Assembly (NCBI GenBank): GCA_000697475.1
Contig: JNEU01000597.1
Span: forward strand, 1 to 21,571
Length of the DNA: 21,571 nucleotides
Direction of reading: 5' to 3'
DNA from: Lichtheimia corymbifera B2541
Taxonomy: Eukaryota > Mucoromycota > Mucoromycetes > Mucorales > Lichtheimiaceae
Shown: positions 1 through 9,116 of the stretch, piece after piece
Layout: each line of letters begins with the position of its first letter
Numbering within the stretch: position 1 is the first letter of the stretch
Notes under the pieces: model-generated
What the model was told of the DNA's origin: nothing
The model's input: only the letters and a program-made list of their open reading frames with translations
Databases searched by the model: none
Translations under genes and position numbers: made by a program

Positions 1-102
1 CCAGTGCATTTTGCAAAATGCCCTAGTGCATATTGACTATTTCGAAATGCCCTAGGGCATTTCAGTTCTCAGTGCAGATGTCAAAACGCCCTAGGGCATA
101 TT
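1..102 (+). repeat. Left terminal inverted repeat of copy A
   Basis: The 102 bases match the reverse complement of 3616-3717 with a single difference (T at 27 here, C in the inner repeat). It contains a 16-bp perfect palindrome at 6-21, a 20-bp perfect palindrome at 44-63 and a GCCCTAGGGC palindrome at 88-97. A diverged CCCTAGTGC version sits at 21-29. The CTAG cores are at 23-26, 52-55 and 91-94. These repeated modules are good candidates for transposase binding sites; that role is inferred. Confidence 0.95.
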
Positions 103-481
103 AGGCTAGATACATTATCTGTCTTCCCAGGCATATTAGTCATCATGTGAAAATATATAGTATATGTAATAATATGTACCACGTGAATAAAGCAATGAAA
201 CACCGATATCGCCATACCATTACCAATACAAGTAGTGTGATCTGATGAGAACAACTTTACATAATATATATTAGTCATCCTGTCTCCAATGGGAGATGAA
301 TACTAAGTTAGGCTAGTAGTAGCAGTCATCATATGATGCTTGTGATGTATAAGCATGTGAATCGTGTAAGTGGTAAATTATACCTTACATAATACAATAT
401 TGGTGTTTAGATATATATATGGTGATGGCATAAGCGATTTGCAATATCGTATTTATATTTTCTTTCTTTGCCATATTCACA
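103..481 (+). other. 5' noncoding region of Ginger copy A
   Basis: This AT-rich stretch lies between the left inverted repeat and the transposase ATG and presumably holds its promoter. An antisense 65-codon frame (278 to 81) runs partly into the inverted repeat and looks like chance. The part compared with copy B (about 281-470) is identical. I see no recognisable gene. Confidence 0.6.
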
Positions 482-3289
482 ATGAACAACGATATGACTT
501 CCGAACGCTCGTGGTTGTCTAGAAACAAGTTTCAAGAGCTCCTTGAGGACTATCGCTCATCTTTGATAGCCAAGCGAAGTGCTAAGACCTTTATTAACCA
601 GGCTATGTACAATGACATCAAAGGTTTATTAGAGGTATGGTTGCTAGTAATCAGGCGTTATCCAATTGTGCTAAACATTGCTTGCCTTGGTTAAGGATTC
701 CCACTACTCTCATCAGCGTGGCAAAGCATTTTCATCCTGGGTGCGAAAACATTTCAAGCTAACCGTTTTTGCGAATGGTATCACTATCGTTACTCCTCTT
801 GATGACGAAACAAAGACGATTGCAGTCGAGGAGCAATTGTACAACACCATCACCCGTGCGCATGAAGATTGCGGTCATGGTGGTAGGGATGCCACTGTAG
901 ACAAGGTATGATGCTTATGGCCTACGCTCCACTATAATAGATTATGCTTACAAATGTATTGAAAATGCCTATGTAGCTTAAGGGCTACGCGCATTGTCCG
1001 CAGAGATTTGTGCAACTTGTCATTAAGCATTGCAACATTTGTGCAACGACCACTGCGCCCAACGTTACCCAGAGAGCTGCACAAGCAATCCGTGCTTCGT
1101 CATTTTTAGAAATTGTTCAGGTATGATAGTATTTTGGATGGGCACCTTCATACTAATTGTACTATAGATGGATCTGATTGACTATGGTGGAAGTGACACT
1201 CGCGATGGTCTACCACGCTATATACTCCACATCAAGGACCATCGATCGAAGTTCTCTTGGGCGTATTCCCTTCTCCGAAAGGAATCAAGCGACGTTGGCA
1301 AGAAATTGCATGACCTTTTTTGTCTTGTTGGCCCTCCAATCTTTTTGCAAAGTGACAACGGTGGCGAGTTCACGGCACAAGCAATGGTAATAATGCCAAT
1401 GAATGATTTACAATGAGTCGCTAATAGTATATGTATTCAGAAAGATGAACTGCAATCCAACTGGCCTTCCCTTCGCTTTATAAATGGTCGACCACGTCAC
1501 CCTCAATCGCAAGGCCTTATTGAGCGTGGTAATAGAACGTTGGTGCAGAAACTCAACGCCTGGGTTGAAAATCAAAACGCAACAGAGGAGAACCCCAAGC
1601 ATTGGTCTGAAGGTCTAGGAATGGTGGTATATGCTATGAATACGTCAAGAACCAGAGTTCTTCGCGACAGCGCATATCGTTATGTGTATGGACAAGATCC
1701 TCATGCAGATAATACTATTTACCAAGAGTATATTGACCGCTCCTTAAATGGCGAACATGTCGTGGATGGCGAGGCAGTTGATACTATTCCTGAAATGGTT
1801 GAGGTCTATCAAACCGGGGAACATGTCGACGAAACCATCCCTGACAATGGTACCAATACAAGGCTTTCTGAACAAGAACAGAGTATAGATCCTGATGATG
1901 GCGGCAATAACGATGATCATAGCCTTGACTTTGGAGATGACAATGGCAATAGTGAAGATTCCAGTATTGACTTTGGAGATGATGAAGCTGAATCTCATGC
2001 ATCCCACGGTAACTGTTTGTTGTGCGTATGCTACCAGATATAAGGTTTTTAATTGCTACCATCAGGCACAGATATCGATGCAAATACTAGGCATCATTAT
2101 ACCTCTACAGAAACCCCACAAGAGGAGGCCCATCATGATGCTGGCGAAGGTAGCAACTGTAAGCATCTATTAGTGGTATGTATATGCAATGAGTGATTTA
2201 CTAATAGCGCTTTAAAAATAGCGAACAATGAATCTGGTGATACCATGACAGCTCCATTTCTCGAATTGCGTGATGCTAGCGGCCGTGGATTGATGACCAT
2301 TCCTATTGAGGAGGCGGACGGCTTTCGTGACTTTTATCATACCAGCTTTCGATCCAATGTTCGACGTGCCTTCCGAATTGATACCAATGGCGAGCGTGTA
2401 CCAGTGGATCTGGATGATATTTTACGCAGTGATGATGATCATGGTATTGCACCTCCTTCACCTGTGTCGTATTCAAGCACGGAACCAGTGACCAGAAACA
2501 CAGAGTTTGATGGCAACACACATCCAGACCACTTTGCAAGCAATGATGAAGTTGAAGATGATGGCAGTGTCAGTGACGTATCGACCACTCGCCATAGTGC
2601 GATTCGGAACGCTGCAGCAGCACATTACGACAACAACGTAGAATCGATTCAACAGCAGTAAGTCAAATTTAAAGACCACCCTTACCCTATGCTCACATTG
2701 TGTTATATAAAGACTGCTTGCTAGGCAACCACCAGTTCCAGAATATCACGTTGGTGACTATGTTGGAGTGCTTATTGACAATCGTGATCGTAGCAAGCGT
2801 CACCCAAGATACCTACCATGCGTTGACTATGACATTATAGTCAGGGAAAATACCGCCCCTAAATACAAGGTTCGATGCAAGCATGGTTTGATTCAAACTG
2901 CCTATCATGGAAGGGAGCTCAAAGATTTCACCCATCATGAATTTCACGAATTGGAATCGATTTCAAGCTCACCCATCGACGACAACACGCCAACAATTTC
3001 TGTTCGAGAAGCAGCAAGGTTGACTCGTGAATCCCAAGCAGCACCCGTACAGCAAGTTTGCAATTGCACTACCGGATGCAAGACCAATCGCTGCCCATGT
3101 CGACGCATCGACCAATATTGCAATGATGGTAGTCATCGGGGAACAGAATCCAGTTGTTCGAATTCCCATAACAGACATAATGCCAACGGCCGTAACAAAA
3201 GATGCAGGACAAACCCCCAAAGTCGTATTGGCTATCGCCCCATCACACGTTCTCTTTCAACACGAAGAACAAGATCATCGAGGCAATGA
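482..3289 (+). CDS. Ginger/KRBA2-like DDE transposase, copy A (8 exons, 795 aa)
   Basis: Exons: 482-634, 696-905, 977-1120, 1168-1386, 1441-2008, 2066-2158, 2222-2657, 2725-3289. All junctions are GT..AG and the frame stays open throughout. The protein is a retroviral-integrase-like transposase. It has an HHCC zinc finger (H107, H112, C140, C143) and a DDE catalytic triad (D171 in QMDLID, D232 in QSDNGGEF, E270 in GLIERGN; 37 residues between the last two). An acidic linker follows, with a repeated DFGDD motif. Next comes a small beta-barrel-like region (HVGDYVGVLIDNR, about 616-670) and a C-terminal CXC cluster (C720, C722, C726, C731, C733, C740). The seventh Cys of that cluster is Ser744 here (AGT at 3131) but Cys in copy B. 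Such proteins are often annotated KRAB-A domain-containing protein 2-like. It should act in the nucleus on the element's repeats. An AATAAA lies at 3363-3368. Confidence 0.88.
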
Positions 3290-3362
3290 GCAGAGCACGT
3301 TCAGTATAGTTGGTATAGTGCTGTCAAGTGTAATACTTACAACATTATCTTCTTTATATATA

Positions 3363-3368
3363 AATAAA
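3363..3368 (+). terminator. Polyadenylation signal of transposase, copy A
   Basis: An AATAAA hexamer lies 74 bp after the transposase stop and before the right inverted repeat. It is the only canonical signal placed to end this transcript inside the element. Confidence 0.5.
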
Positions 3369-3615
3369 TAGCAGTCCCAATTATATCTTTGACTTGTGAA
3401 CATGTATTCATTTTATGTTTTCTATCATGACTGCCTTTTACATTTGAGAATAGGATAATATCAAAATTACCGTCAATAGAGCGAATGAAATGAATGCCAT
3501 TTTCACAACACATTAAAGGTTTATAATCATACATGCATTGGAAACAAGTAACAGTATTTTATTTGCGAATAGAGGTGTCACTATTATAAAATGATGAATG
3601 GCTATCTGTAGTATC

Positions 3616-3737
3616 AATATGCCCTAGGGCGTTTTGACATCTGCACTGAGAACTGAAATGCCCTAGGGCATTTCGAAATAGTCAATATGCGCTAGGGCAT
3701 TTTGCAAAATGCACTGGTTTCGAAATGCCCTACAACA
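3616..3737 (+). repeat. Right (inner) terminal inverted repeat of copy A
   Basis: 3616-3717 is the reverse complement of 1-102 with one mismatch. Bases 3718-3737 (TTTCGAAATGCCCTACAACA) continue the element: copy B carries the same sequence in inverted form at 17835-17854, while sequences beyond the shared block differ. They add a terminal half-site of the ATGCCCTAGGGCAT palindrome. The terminus is taken as ...CAACA at 3737. Confidence 0.85.
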
Positions 3738-4814
3738 TTTCCACATTATACTAAATCCATGGAGATAGCGAAGCCGAGACTGCACGTATGCGTTGCACAA
3801 CAGCAATCAACATGTCTCTTTGTTTCTTCTGCAGCTTGATGGTGAATCTTTTTTCGGTAAATGCTTTTCTTTCCTGGTTCATTGTTATTTCCCTCTTTCA
3901 TCCAACATCTCCTTCTCTCGCATCGTCAAACATACGGCCCAACTTTCTTCATTTGGCTGCCTGCCGAGATTTGGCTTTGTCGATATACCGTCATCAGCTC
4001 CATTATGCTCCCTAAAAGCCATGGAAATACAACACAACATACACACATTACGCACGCTTTTTTCTCCTTGCCTTACGTATGGGTCAATGACACTTTGTAT
4101 CAATGCTTTGATCATTATCAGCAACAGGGAAAGAAAGGAGATGGATTTAGGGATGATGATGATGTTGATGATCAGCACTCTTCTATTCCATTCCAATCAT
4201 GATCTCCATATGACTCAATTTTGACGGCTGGATTGACGTTCGTGATGTTATGCTTCTATATTAATGCTGTCATTTAAGAGAAACTCAAAGTCTATCATAC
4301 ATTGCTGATCGTTTATACTTTTGTTAGCTGCAGGATTATCACCATTGTTCTCCAAAAAAGCTCACGCACATACTCTATGTCTATGCATATGCGAGATTAG
4401 GTATCGCCTATGTCGAGTCCCTTGATCTCAGGAACAAGCACACACGTCTCCCTGGGTCCTTTTTTTTCGCTTCTTGGCTTTTTCTTTTCTCCTAAGGAAT
4501 CGGCCAAGACCAGCGTTGTGGCCGCATTGGGCAATGGCAAACAACACCCTACACCCATACGGGCGACAACACTGACTCAAAGGGAGTCTGACATGAGAGA
4601 GAGGAAGAGGGAGGATATCCAACCAATGATAGGGGAATGTTTAAAAAATGAGGAGAAGTGTATTCGATAGAGTAGATGGCCACTGGCACTCACACACACA
4701 TACCCCATGAAGAACCTCCTTTCCATTTGTAAGGGTAGCCACCACAACAATGGGCCATGATCATGACCTTATCCAATAATCTGTTTACATAAAAACTCAT
4801 TGTGCACGTTTTTT
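3738..4814. other. Intergenic region with no convincing gene
   Basis: About 1.1 kb lies between copy A and the first host gene. It holds pyrimidine-rich stretches, a TGATGATGATG run near 4151-4172 and several short open frames in overlapping phases (for example 3793-4224 and 4410-4670). None has a composition, splice pattern or motif that supports coding. It probably carries the promoter and leader of the 4815 gene. Confidence 0.5.
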
Positions 4815-5786
4815 ATGTTCCCTCTCTCTTTACAAATCCTCGATGCTATTTCAATGATTATACCATTTGGAAACAACTCATTATCCCCATCTTCCTTTTC
4901 TGTGCAAAGCAGCGGTACCGTGACATCTGGATCGAAGGAGATGTTATCACAACGACACACATGCCCAAGTATGACGCGGCAATTCATCCAAGGTCCCTGG
5001 TGGGCATCACTTTATCGCCGTGGTCTTGTTCAAAAGAGCAATATCGACAAAAAGGAGATCTATTACTCGCCACCTACCACACGCATCGCAAGCAGTGTTC
5101 ATTTGGTATCACCCCATGTGGGTCTTTTTAGCTGGATCCGTCAACCGATTAATTGGATGCGTCAATATCAAGATCCGACATGCGAATCTTTTCCAGAGAC
5201 GTCAGAGGAAGAGGATGACGTCATGTCACCATCATCCGCGTATTCATCGTTTTCCACATCAACGATATCAACCAACTCAAGCGTTAGCACTGTTGAAGAT
5301 GAACTTGCCGATCATGATAGCGGCTGTGAGCTAAAATCACCTGCAAGCGTATATTGTGGTGATGACCTTGCAATGCCCTTTGACAAGCAATTGGACTTGG
5401 ATCCCGCGCCAACAAGATCGTGGCCGCCAGAATCCCAAAGCTCGGTTATTACGCAGGTCGTACAAGAGCTGAGTCCACAGTTGGCTGATGCATGGCATAA
5501 GCATGAAATTGCCATGAAGCAGTATCGGCAACAATATCCCATTCCTCCAACTCAACGTCGAAAATATGCCAAATCATCTAAAAGACGACGTAGATCACCC
5601 ATGACCGCACCTCCTCGTGCTACTCCTTCATCCTTCTCCTCATCAACAACATCAGGTGGTGGTGCCACCACAACCCGTAGTCAGCAATTGGTGGATCTTG
5701 CTCGAAGTGCGCTGGTATACTTTGAAAATGCTTATGGTCATATACCAGATGGCATGTTGCCTATGTTACGTGAAGCAGCTGCATAA
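4815..5786 (+). CDS. Ser-rich basic protein of unknown function, probably nuclear
   Basis: I do not recognise this protein. The frame is open from 4800 and the first true ATG is at 4815 (323 aa). In-frame ATGs at 4854, 4941 and 4971 are alternatives. The start at 4971 (271 aa, MTRQFIQGPWW) is attractive because the sequence before it is pyrimidine-rich and leader-like. Visible parts are a tryptophan-containing N-terminal segment (GPWWASLYRRG, WIRQPINWMRQ), an acidic and Ser/Thr-rich middle (SEEEDDV, TISTNSSVSTVEDE), and a possible helical stretch (LADAWHKHEIAMKQYRQQYP). A strongly basic run (KYAKSSKRRRRSP) follows that could be a nuclear localisation signal. The hydrophobic C-terminal tail ends LPMLREAAA. 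An AATAAA lies 136 bp after the stop. No intron is evident, but an upstream exon cannot be excluded. Confidence 0.7.
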   Translation: MFPLSLQILDAISMIIPFGNNSLSPSSFSVQSSGTVTSGSKEMLSQRHTCPSMTRQFIQGPWWASLYRRGLVQKSNIDKKEIYYSPPTTRIASSVHLVSPHVGLFSWIRQPINWMRQYQDPTCESFPETSEEEDDVMSPSSAYSSFSTSTISTNSSVSTVEDELADHDSGCELKSPASVYCGDDLAMPFDKQLDLDPAPTRSWPPESQSSVITQVVQELSPQLADAWHKHEIAMKQYRQQYPIPPTQRRKYAKSSKRRRRSPMTAPPRATPSSFSSSTTSGGGATTTRSQQLVDLARSALVYFENAYGHIPDGMLPMLREAAA

Positions 5787-5921
5787 TGAAATTACGTTAT
5801 GCCAAGGTTGAGACTCCTATTATCTGTATGTGTGCTCTCTCCCCTTTCCTTATTCATCGTGTATCGGCCCATCTCTCGGTTCATGTATGGCTTGTAAATA
5901 CTCCAAGATCCACAATAGCTT

Positions 5922-5927
5922 AATAAA
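5922..5927 (+). terminator. Polyadenylation signal of the 4815-5786 gene
   Basis: AATAAA lies 136 bp downstream of the stop codon. The opposing signal of SER1 is only 40 bp further on, so the two transcripts should end nearly back to back. Confidence 0.55.
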
Positions 5928-5966
5928 AGTACCCTATTGAATGATAAAGAAGACGTAATGTTCTTT

Positions 5967-5972
5967 TTTATT
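5967..5972 (-). terminator. Polyadenylation signal of SER1
   Basis: The + strand reads TTTATT, which is AATAAA on the - strand, 84 bp beyond the SER1 stop. The position and orientation fit the end of that transcript. Confidence 0.55.
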
Positions 5973-6055
5973 ACGGACAGTGATGGATGAATGTGACCCT
6001 TATACTTTTTAAAAGTAAGATTCTATTGACACATGATGGATGGAATGCAATTTTC

Positions 6056-7345
6056 TTAAGTCGAATGCGCTTGTTGGAATTGTTTCATGTACTCGATCAA
6101 CTTTTCAACGTGCTCTTGGGGCATAGCATTGTAGATAGACGAGCGAATACCACCTAAAACACACACCATTTAATATCCATCCATGCCGTTTCCCATTTCC
6201 AGCATTGACCTACCAGTAGAACGGTGACCTTTAAGTTGAACCATGTTTCGTTCTTCAGCACCCTTTAAGAATTCCTTTTCAAGCTCTGGGCTATTCATGG
6301 TAAACACGACATTCATGCGGCTGCGGCATTGCTTATCGACCGGGCTCTTGAAGAGGGACAAGGAGTCGATGGCTTCGTAGAGTTTGTCAGCTTTGGCCTT
6401 GTTACGTTTCTGCATTCCTTCTAGACCACCATTTTGAAGGATCCATTCAAGAGTGAGACCAACCATGTAGATAGCGAACGTGGGTGGTGTATTGTAGAGA
6501 GAGTCATTGTCAGCCAATGTGCGATAATCCAACATGAGAGGGCGCACAGGAGGATCATTGAGACTTGCTGGAATGAGATCCTTGCGAATAATGACAAGCG
6601 TAACACCAGCAGGACCAAGGTTCTTTTGTGCACCACCATAAATAACACCATACTTTGACACATCCACAGGTCGACTCAAAAAGTTGCTGCTCATGTCTGC
6701 TACCAATGGGACACCTTCTGGTACTTTGGGAGGCTCCTGGAACTCCACACCATGGATGGTCTCGTTGTCACAATAATAAACGTATGCAGTGTTGCTAGGA
6801 TCTGGAGAATAGTGTTGCTCGGTAGGGATGCTGCCAAAATAACCCGTCTGCTTCTTTGCATCAACAACGCGGTTCACGTGCTTGAGACCCACATGTGGCG
6901 CCAATCGCTCAGCTTCTTGAACGGCCTTATTGGACCAAGCACCCGTTACAAAGTAATCGGCTGTGATATTGTCAACTGATTTGCCCTCTGCACGTAATGC
7001 TGCTTGTTTGACAGCCAACAAGTTATACACCAACGCCGAGAACTGGGACGTGGCACCACCTTGCATAAACAGAATCTCGTAATTGTCAGGGATACCCATC
7101 AGCTTGCGCAAATTCGACTTGGTGCGTTCAAGGATCTCGGCAAATGGCTTGGAACGATGCGACAACTCCATTATAGACATGCCGGTGTTGTTATAGTTGA
7201 GCAGCTCCTTTTGAGCTCTTGCAAGCACCTCCTCGGGACTACCACCCATGCGAATAGAATAAGCAACTTGCACACCTCACCCATTGTTTATAATAAAGAC
7301 TTACATTTTAGCTGGACCAGCACCAAAGTTGTAAACAGTATCCAT
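6056..7345 (-). CDS. SER1: Phosphoserine aminotransferase (SerC/SER1), 3 exons, 387 aa
   Basis: This pyridoxal-phosphate enzyme converts 3-phosphohydroxypyruvate and glutamate to phosphoserine and 2-oxoglutarate, the second step of serine synthesis. It is expected in the cytosol. Exons on the - strand: 7345-7305, 7238-6214 and 6153-6056, with introns of 66 and 60 bp. The first exon encodes [13 protein letters not shown] and splices so that a split AT|T codon leads into [15 protein letters not shown], the usual SerC N-terminus. The hallmarks are [26 protein letters not shown], the Schiff-base lysine in [12 protein letters not shown] (about K219), and a C-terminus reading [16 protein letters not shown]. 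That last motif appears only when the second intron is removed. The length is normal for the family. It is divergent from the CYSTM gene, with about 550 bp of shared upstream sequence. I see no defects. Confidence 0.97.
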
Positions 7346-7894
7346 CGCGTGGAATGGGTTGATTGATGATAAAAGAAGAGATAAATCCAAAAGTAGATCT
7401 TGGGTGGTGTGTTCTAATCTCTTGCAAACTGAGATTGATTATACTCCGACGTCTCTTGTGTCATTGTGATTGATCCTTGCTTTTACTCGCCATCATCAAC
7501 ACATATCCCCCACCTCCTCCCTTTATCGTCATTTTTACAAGTGATGGTGCCATATACCATTGGTATCGACCATTGCCAATACAAACAGATTTCACGTGGA
7601 TCAATCAGTAAAAAGGAAATCATGGAAAAAAAGGTGATGATGCTGAGTAGAAGAGTGGTGCAAAGCAGTAAACAAGTCCCGTGTCGGTCTATTGGAGATT
7701 AAGCGCGGCACAAGACTACTTGAACCACACACACAACAATGAATTGCCTACTTTGGTGCCACCACGAGACCATAGAAGAGATATCCAAAAATCAAAACAA
7801 AGCATCATTTGAAAGTGTAAGCAGAGCAACAAAGACAAAACAGCCGTTGTGTCTCTTTCTTTTCCTCTTTCAATATCCATTCCACCCCAAGTTG
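7346..7894. promoter_or_regulatory. Shared divergent upstream region of SER1 and the CYSTM gene
   Basis: About 550 bp separates the SER1 start codon from the apparent leader intron of the CYSTM gene. Short open frames here (such as 7466-7702) lack coding character. The region must hold both promoters, but I could not pick out a convincing TATA box or general-control element. Confidence 0.45.
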
Positions 7895-7950
7895 GTAAGC
7901 CTTTTTGTGTGTGTGCATGAATAATAAACATCAACTAACATGTAATCCAG
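7895..7950 (+). other. Probable 5'-UTR intron of the CYSTM gene
   Basis: The stretch runs from a GTAAGC donor at 7895 to a CAG acceptor at 7948-7950. A good branch-like AACTAACA lies about 17 bases before the acceptor. It ends only 6 bases before the ATG at 7957. No coding frame crosses it, so it is read as a leader intron of 56 bp. Confidence 0.6.
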
Positions 7951-7956
7951 ACCATC

Positions 7957-8389
7957 ATGTCCACTATTTCTCCAATCCATCCAGCTTATGCAACACAAAT
8001 GGGCGCTTTACCACCCAACATGCTCACACCTGCATCAGGAATGGCTCCTTATTACCCGGGAGCAGGAATGCCTTATTCAACAAGTATGTATATACACTAC
8101 ATCTATGATAACCTTTTCTAAATACCATTTAGTGCCTTCAATGATGGGAGTACAGCCAGCAATGGGTAATGGAACGCCTTATTATCCGCCACCACCAGCA
8201 GCGGTACCACCCACCGTCTACGGGTATCCACAACAAACACAACCAGGCTGCTTGGATCATCCTGAAGGATGCTGTATAGGCCTGTAAGTAGTGCATTATA
8301 TATATCGATTGCATGACTCTTCTAATTCCACGTGCAGGTTAGCAGGAATGTGTCTCGTTTGCTGCTGTGAAGAAATGTGTTGCTGCTGA
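7957..8389 (+). CDS. CYSTM-type cysteine-rich tail-anchored membrane protein (3 exons, 109 aa)
   Basis: Exons: 7957-8083, 8133-8283 and 8338-8389, with GT..AG introns of 49 and 54 bp. The second coding exon is small and the third has only 52 bases. The protein starts MSTISPIHPAY, runs through a Pro/Tyr/Met/Gln-rich region (PYYPPPPAAVPPTVYGYPQQ) and ends in GCCIGLLAGMCLVCCCEEMC plus two more cysteines. A short proline/tyrosine-rich stretch before a Cys-packed hydrophobic C-terminus is the pattern of the CYSTM module. That family is found across eukaryotes and is linked to stress and metal tolerance at the plasma membrane. Membrane attachment and a stress role follow from the family, not from direct evidence here. 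The start is supported by the leader intron just upstream. Confidence 0.85.
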
Positions 8390-9116
8390 ACAACGAGCAA
8401 GCCGACAACAAGAATACGAAGAGAAGGTCATTTCTTGATCCACATGACAAGAACGACCATTCAAGCATTCCCTATGCATGTAACCATATATAGACTTTTA
8501 CGACGTGCTGTCAGTCAGTCAACTTTTTTGCTAGAAGAAATAGGATCATTTTATTATTAAACGTGTACAACTTATTTGACGGAAGAATCGTACGTTGGCC
8601 ACCTCGTGTCTAGAATTGATCCACGTATTGCATACTACTACTTGGGAATTGGCAGTGGTGAGGCGTAGTACAGATTTACATCAACCTGTCAAGTGATATG
8701 ATGATGTTTCTCGGAAACGGCGTGTAGTTGACCGAAGATCGGATACATATCTCATGATGATCCATTGCCTATTTGTGTGCGTGCATGAACCGATACACAT
8801 TCTCGTTTCAATGAGTTACACGCTCCGCAGCAACAAACGCAAGAGCGATGATGAAGGTTGAGGCAAAGGCAAGCAATGATAAAAATAGTAAGTGCCATAT
8901 GACAATATAAACGCAGGCTGAGTCATCCAACAACGGGACCCCTATTGAAAGTAAATTCTTGCTTGTTTTCATTGAAAATGTATACAATGCTAATAAACTA
9001 AGGGTATAAAAATGAATGTATGCGGTGCTCATTGTTGTACGCCATATCGCCATGAAAGAGAGAATATATATGTAGGTACAAGATGAGGGGAATGGCGTCG
9101 GGAGTGTGTAACATAT
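8390..9116. other. Intergenic region between convergent CYSTM and zinc-finger genes
   Basis: About 730 bp holds the 3' ends of two convergent transcripts. A - strand frame of 81 codons (9053-8808) encodes a hydrophobic peptide with two possible membrane segments, but it lies in the expected 3' UTR of the zinc-finger gene. I do not accept it as a gene. AT-rich ATTATTAAA-type sequence near 8551-8560 could serve as a processing signal on either strand. Confidence 0.45.

Larger units (their letters stand above)
1..3737 (+). mobile_element. Ginger-type (KRBA2-like integrase) DNA transposon, copy A
   Basis: This is a complete-looking cut-and-paste element with about 102-bp terminal inverted repeats (1-102 and 3616-3717) around a single spliced transposase gene (482-3289). 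Both copies share a further 20-21 bp past 3717, so the right end is placed at 3737, where the sequence reads CAACA. That is the complement of a TGTTG start and agrees with the TGTNR...YNACA termini I recall for Ginger elements. The left terminus would lie about 20 bp before the window. Copy B (17835-21571) is an inverted copy of the same length with six differences found. The noncoding stretches 103-481 and 3290-3615 hold the promoter side and the 3' UTR. The family call rests on the DDE integrase, HHCC finger and CXC cluster. The termini support it, but no target duplication can be checked here. Confidence 0.85.

Noticed and set aside
81..278. Antisense 65-codon frame at the left end of copy A (and its mirror at 21294-21491)
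   Set aside because: It runs into the terminal inverted repeat, has no recognisable motif, and is identical in both copies only because the copies are nearly identical.
1784..2083. Frames of 87 and 99 codons antisense to transposase exon 5
   Set aside because: They are shadows of the acidic repeat-rich coding region; the sense frame holds the conserved integrase sequence.
4410..4670. 86-codon ATG frame upstream of the 4815 gene
   Set aside because: The overlapping antisense frame is nearly as long, there is no homology-like motif, and the composition matches the flanking noncoding DNA.
8808..9053. 81-codon hydrophobic - strand frame
   Set aside because: It lies in the expected 3' UTR of the zinc-finger gene, with no supporting motif. 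It is probably AT-driven hydrophobic chance sequence.
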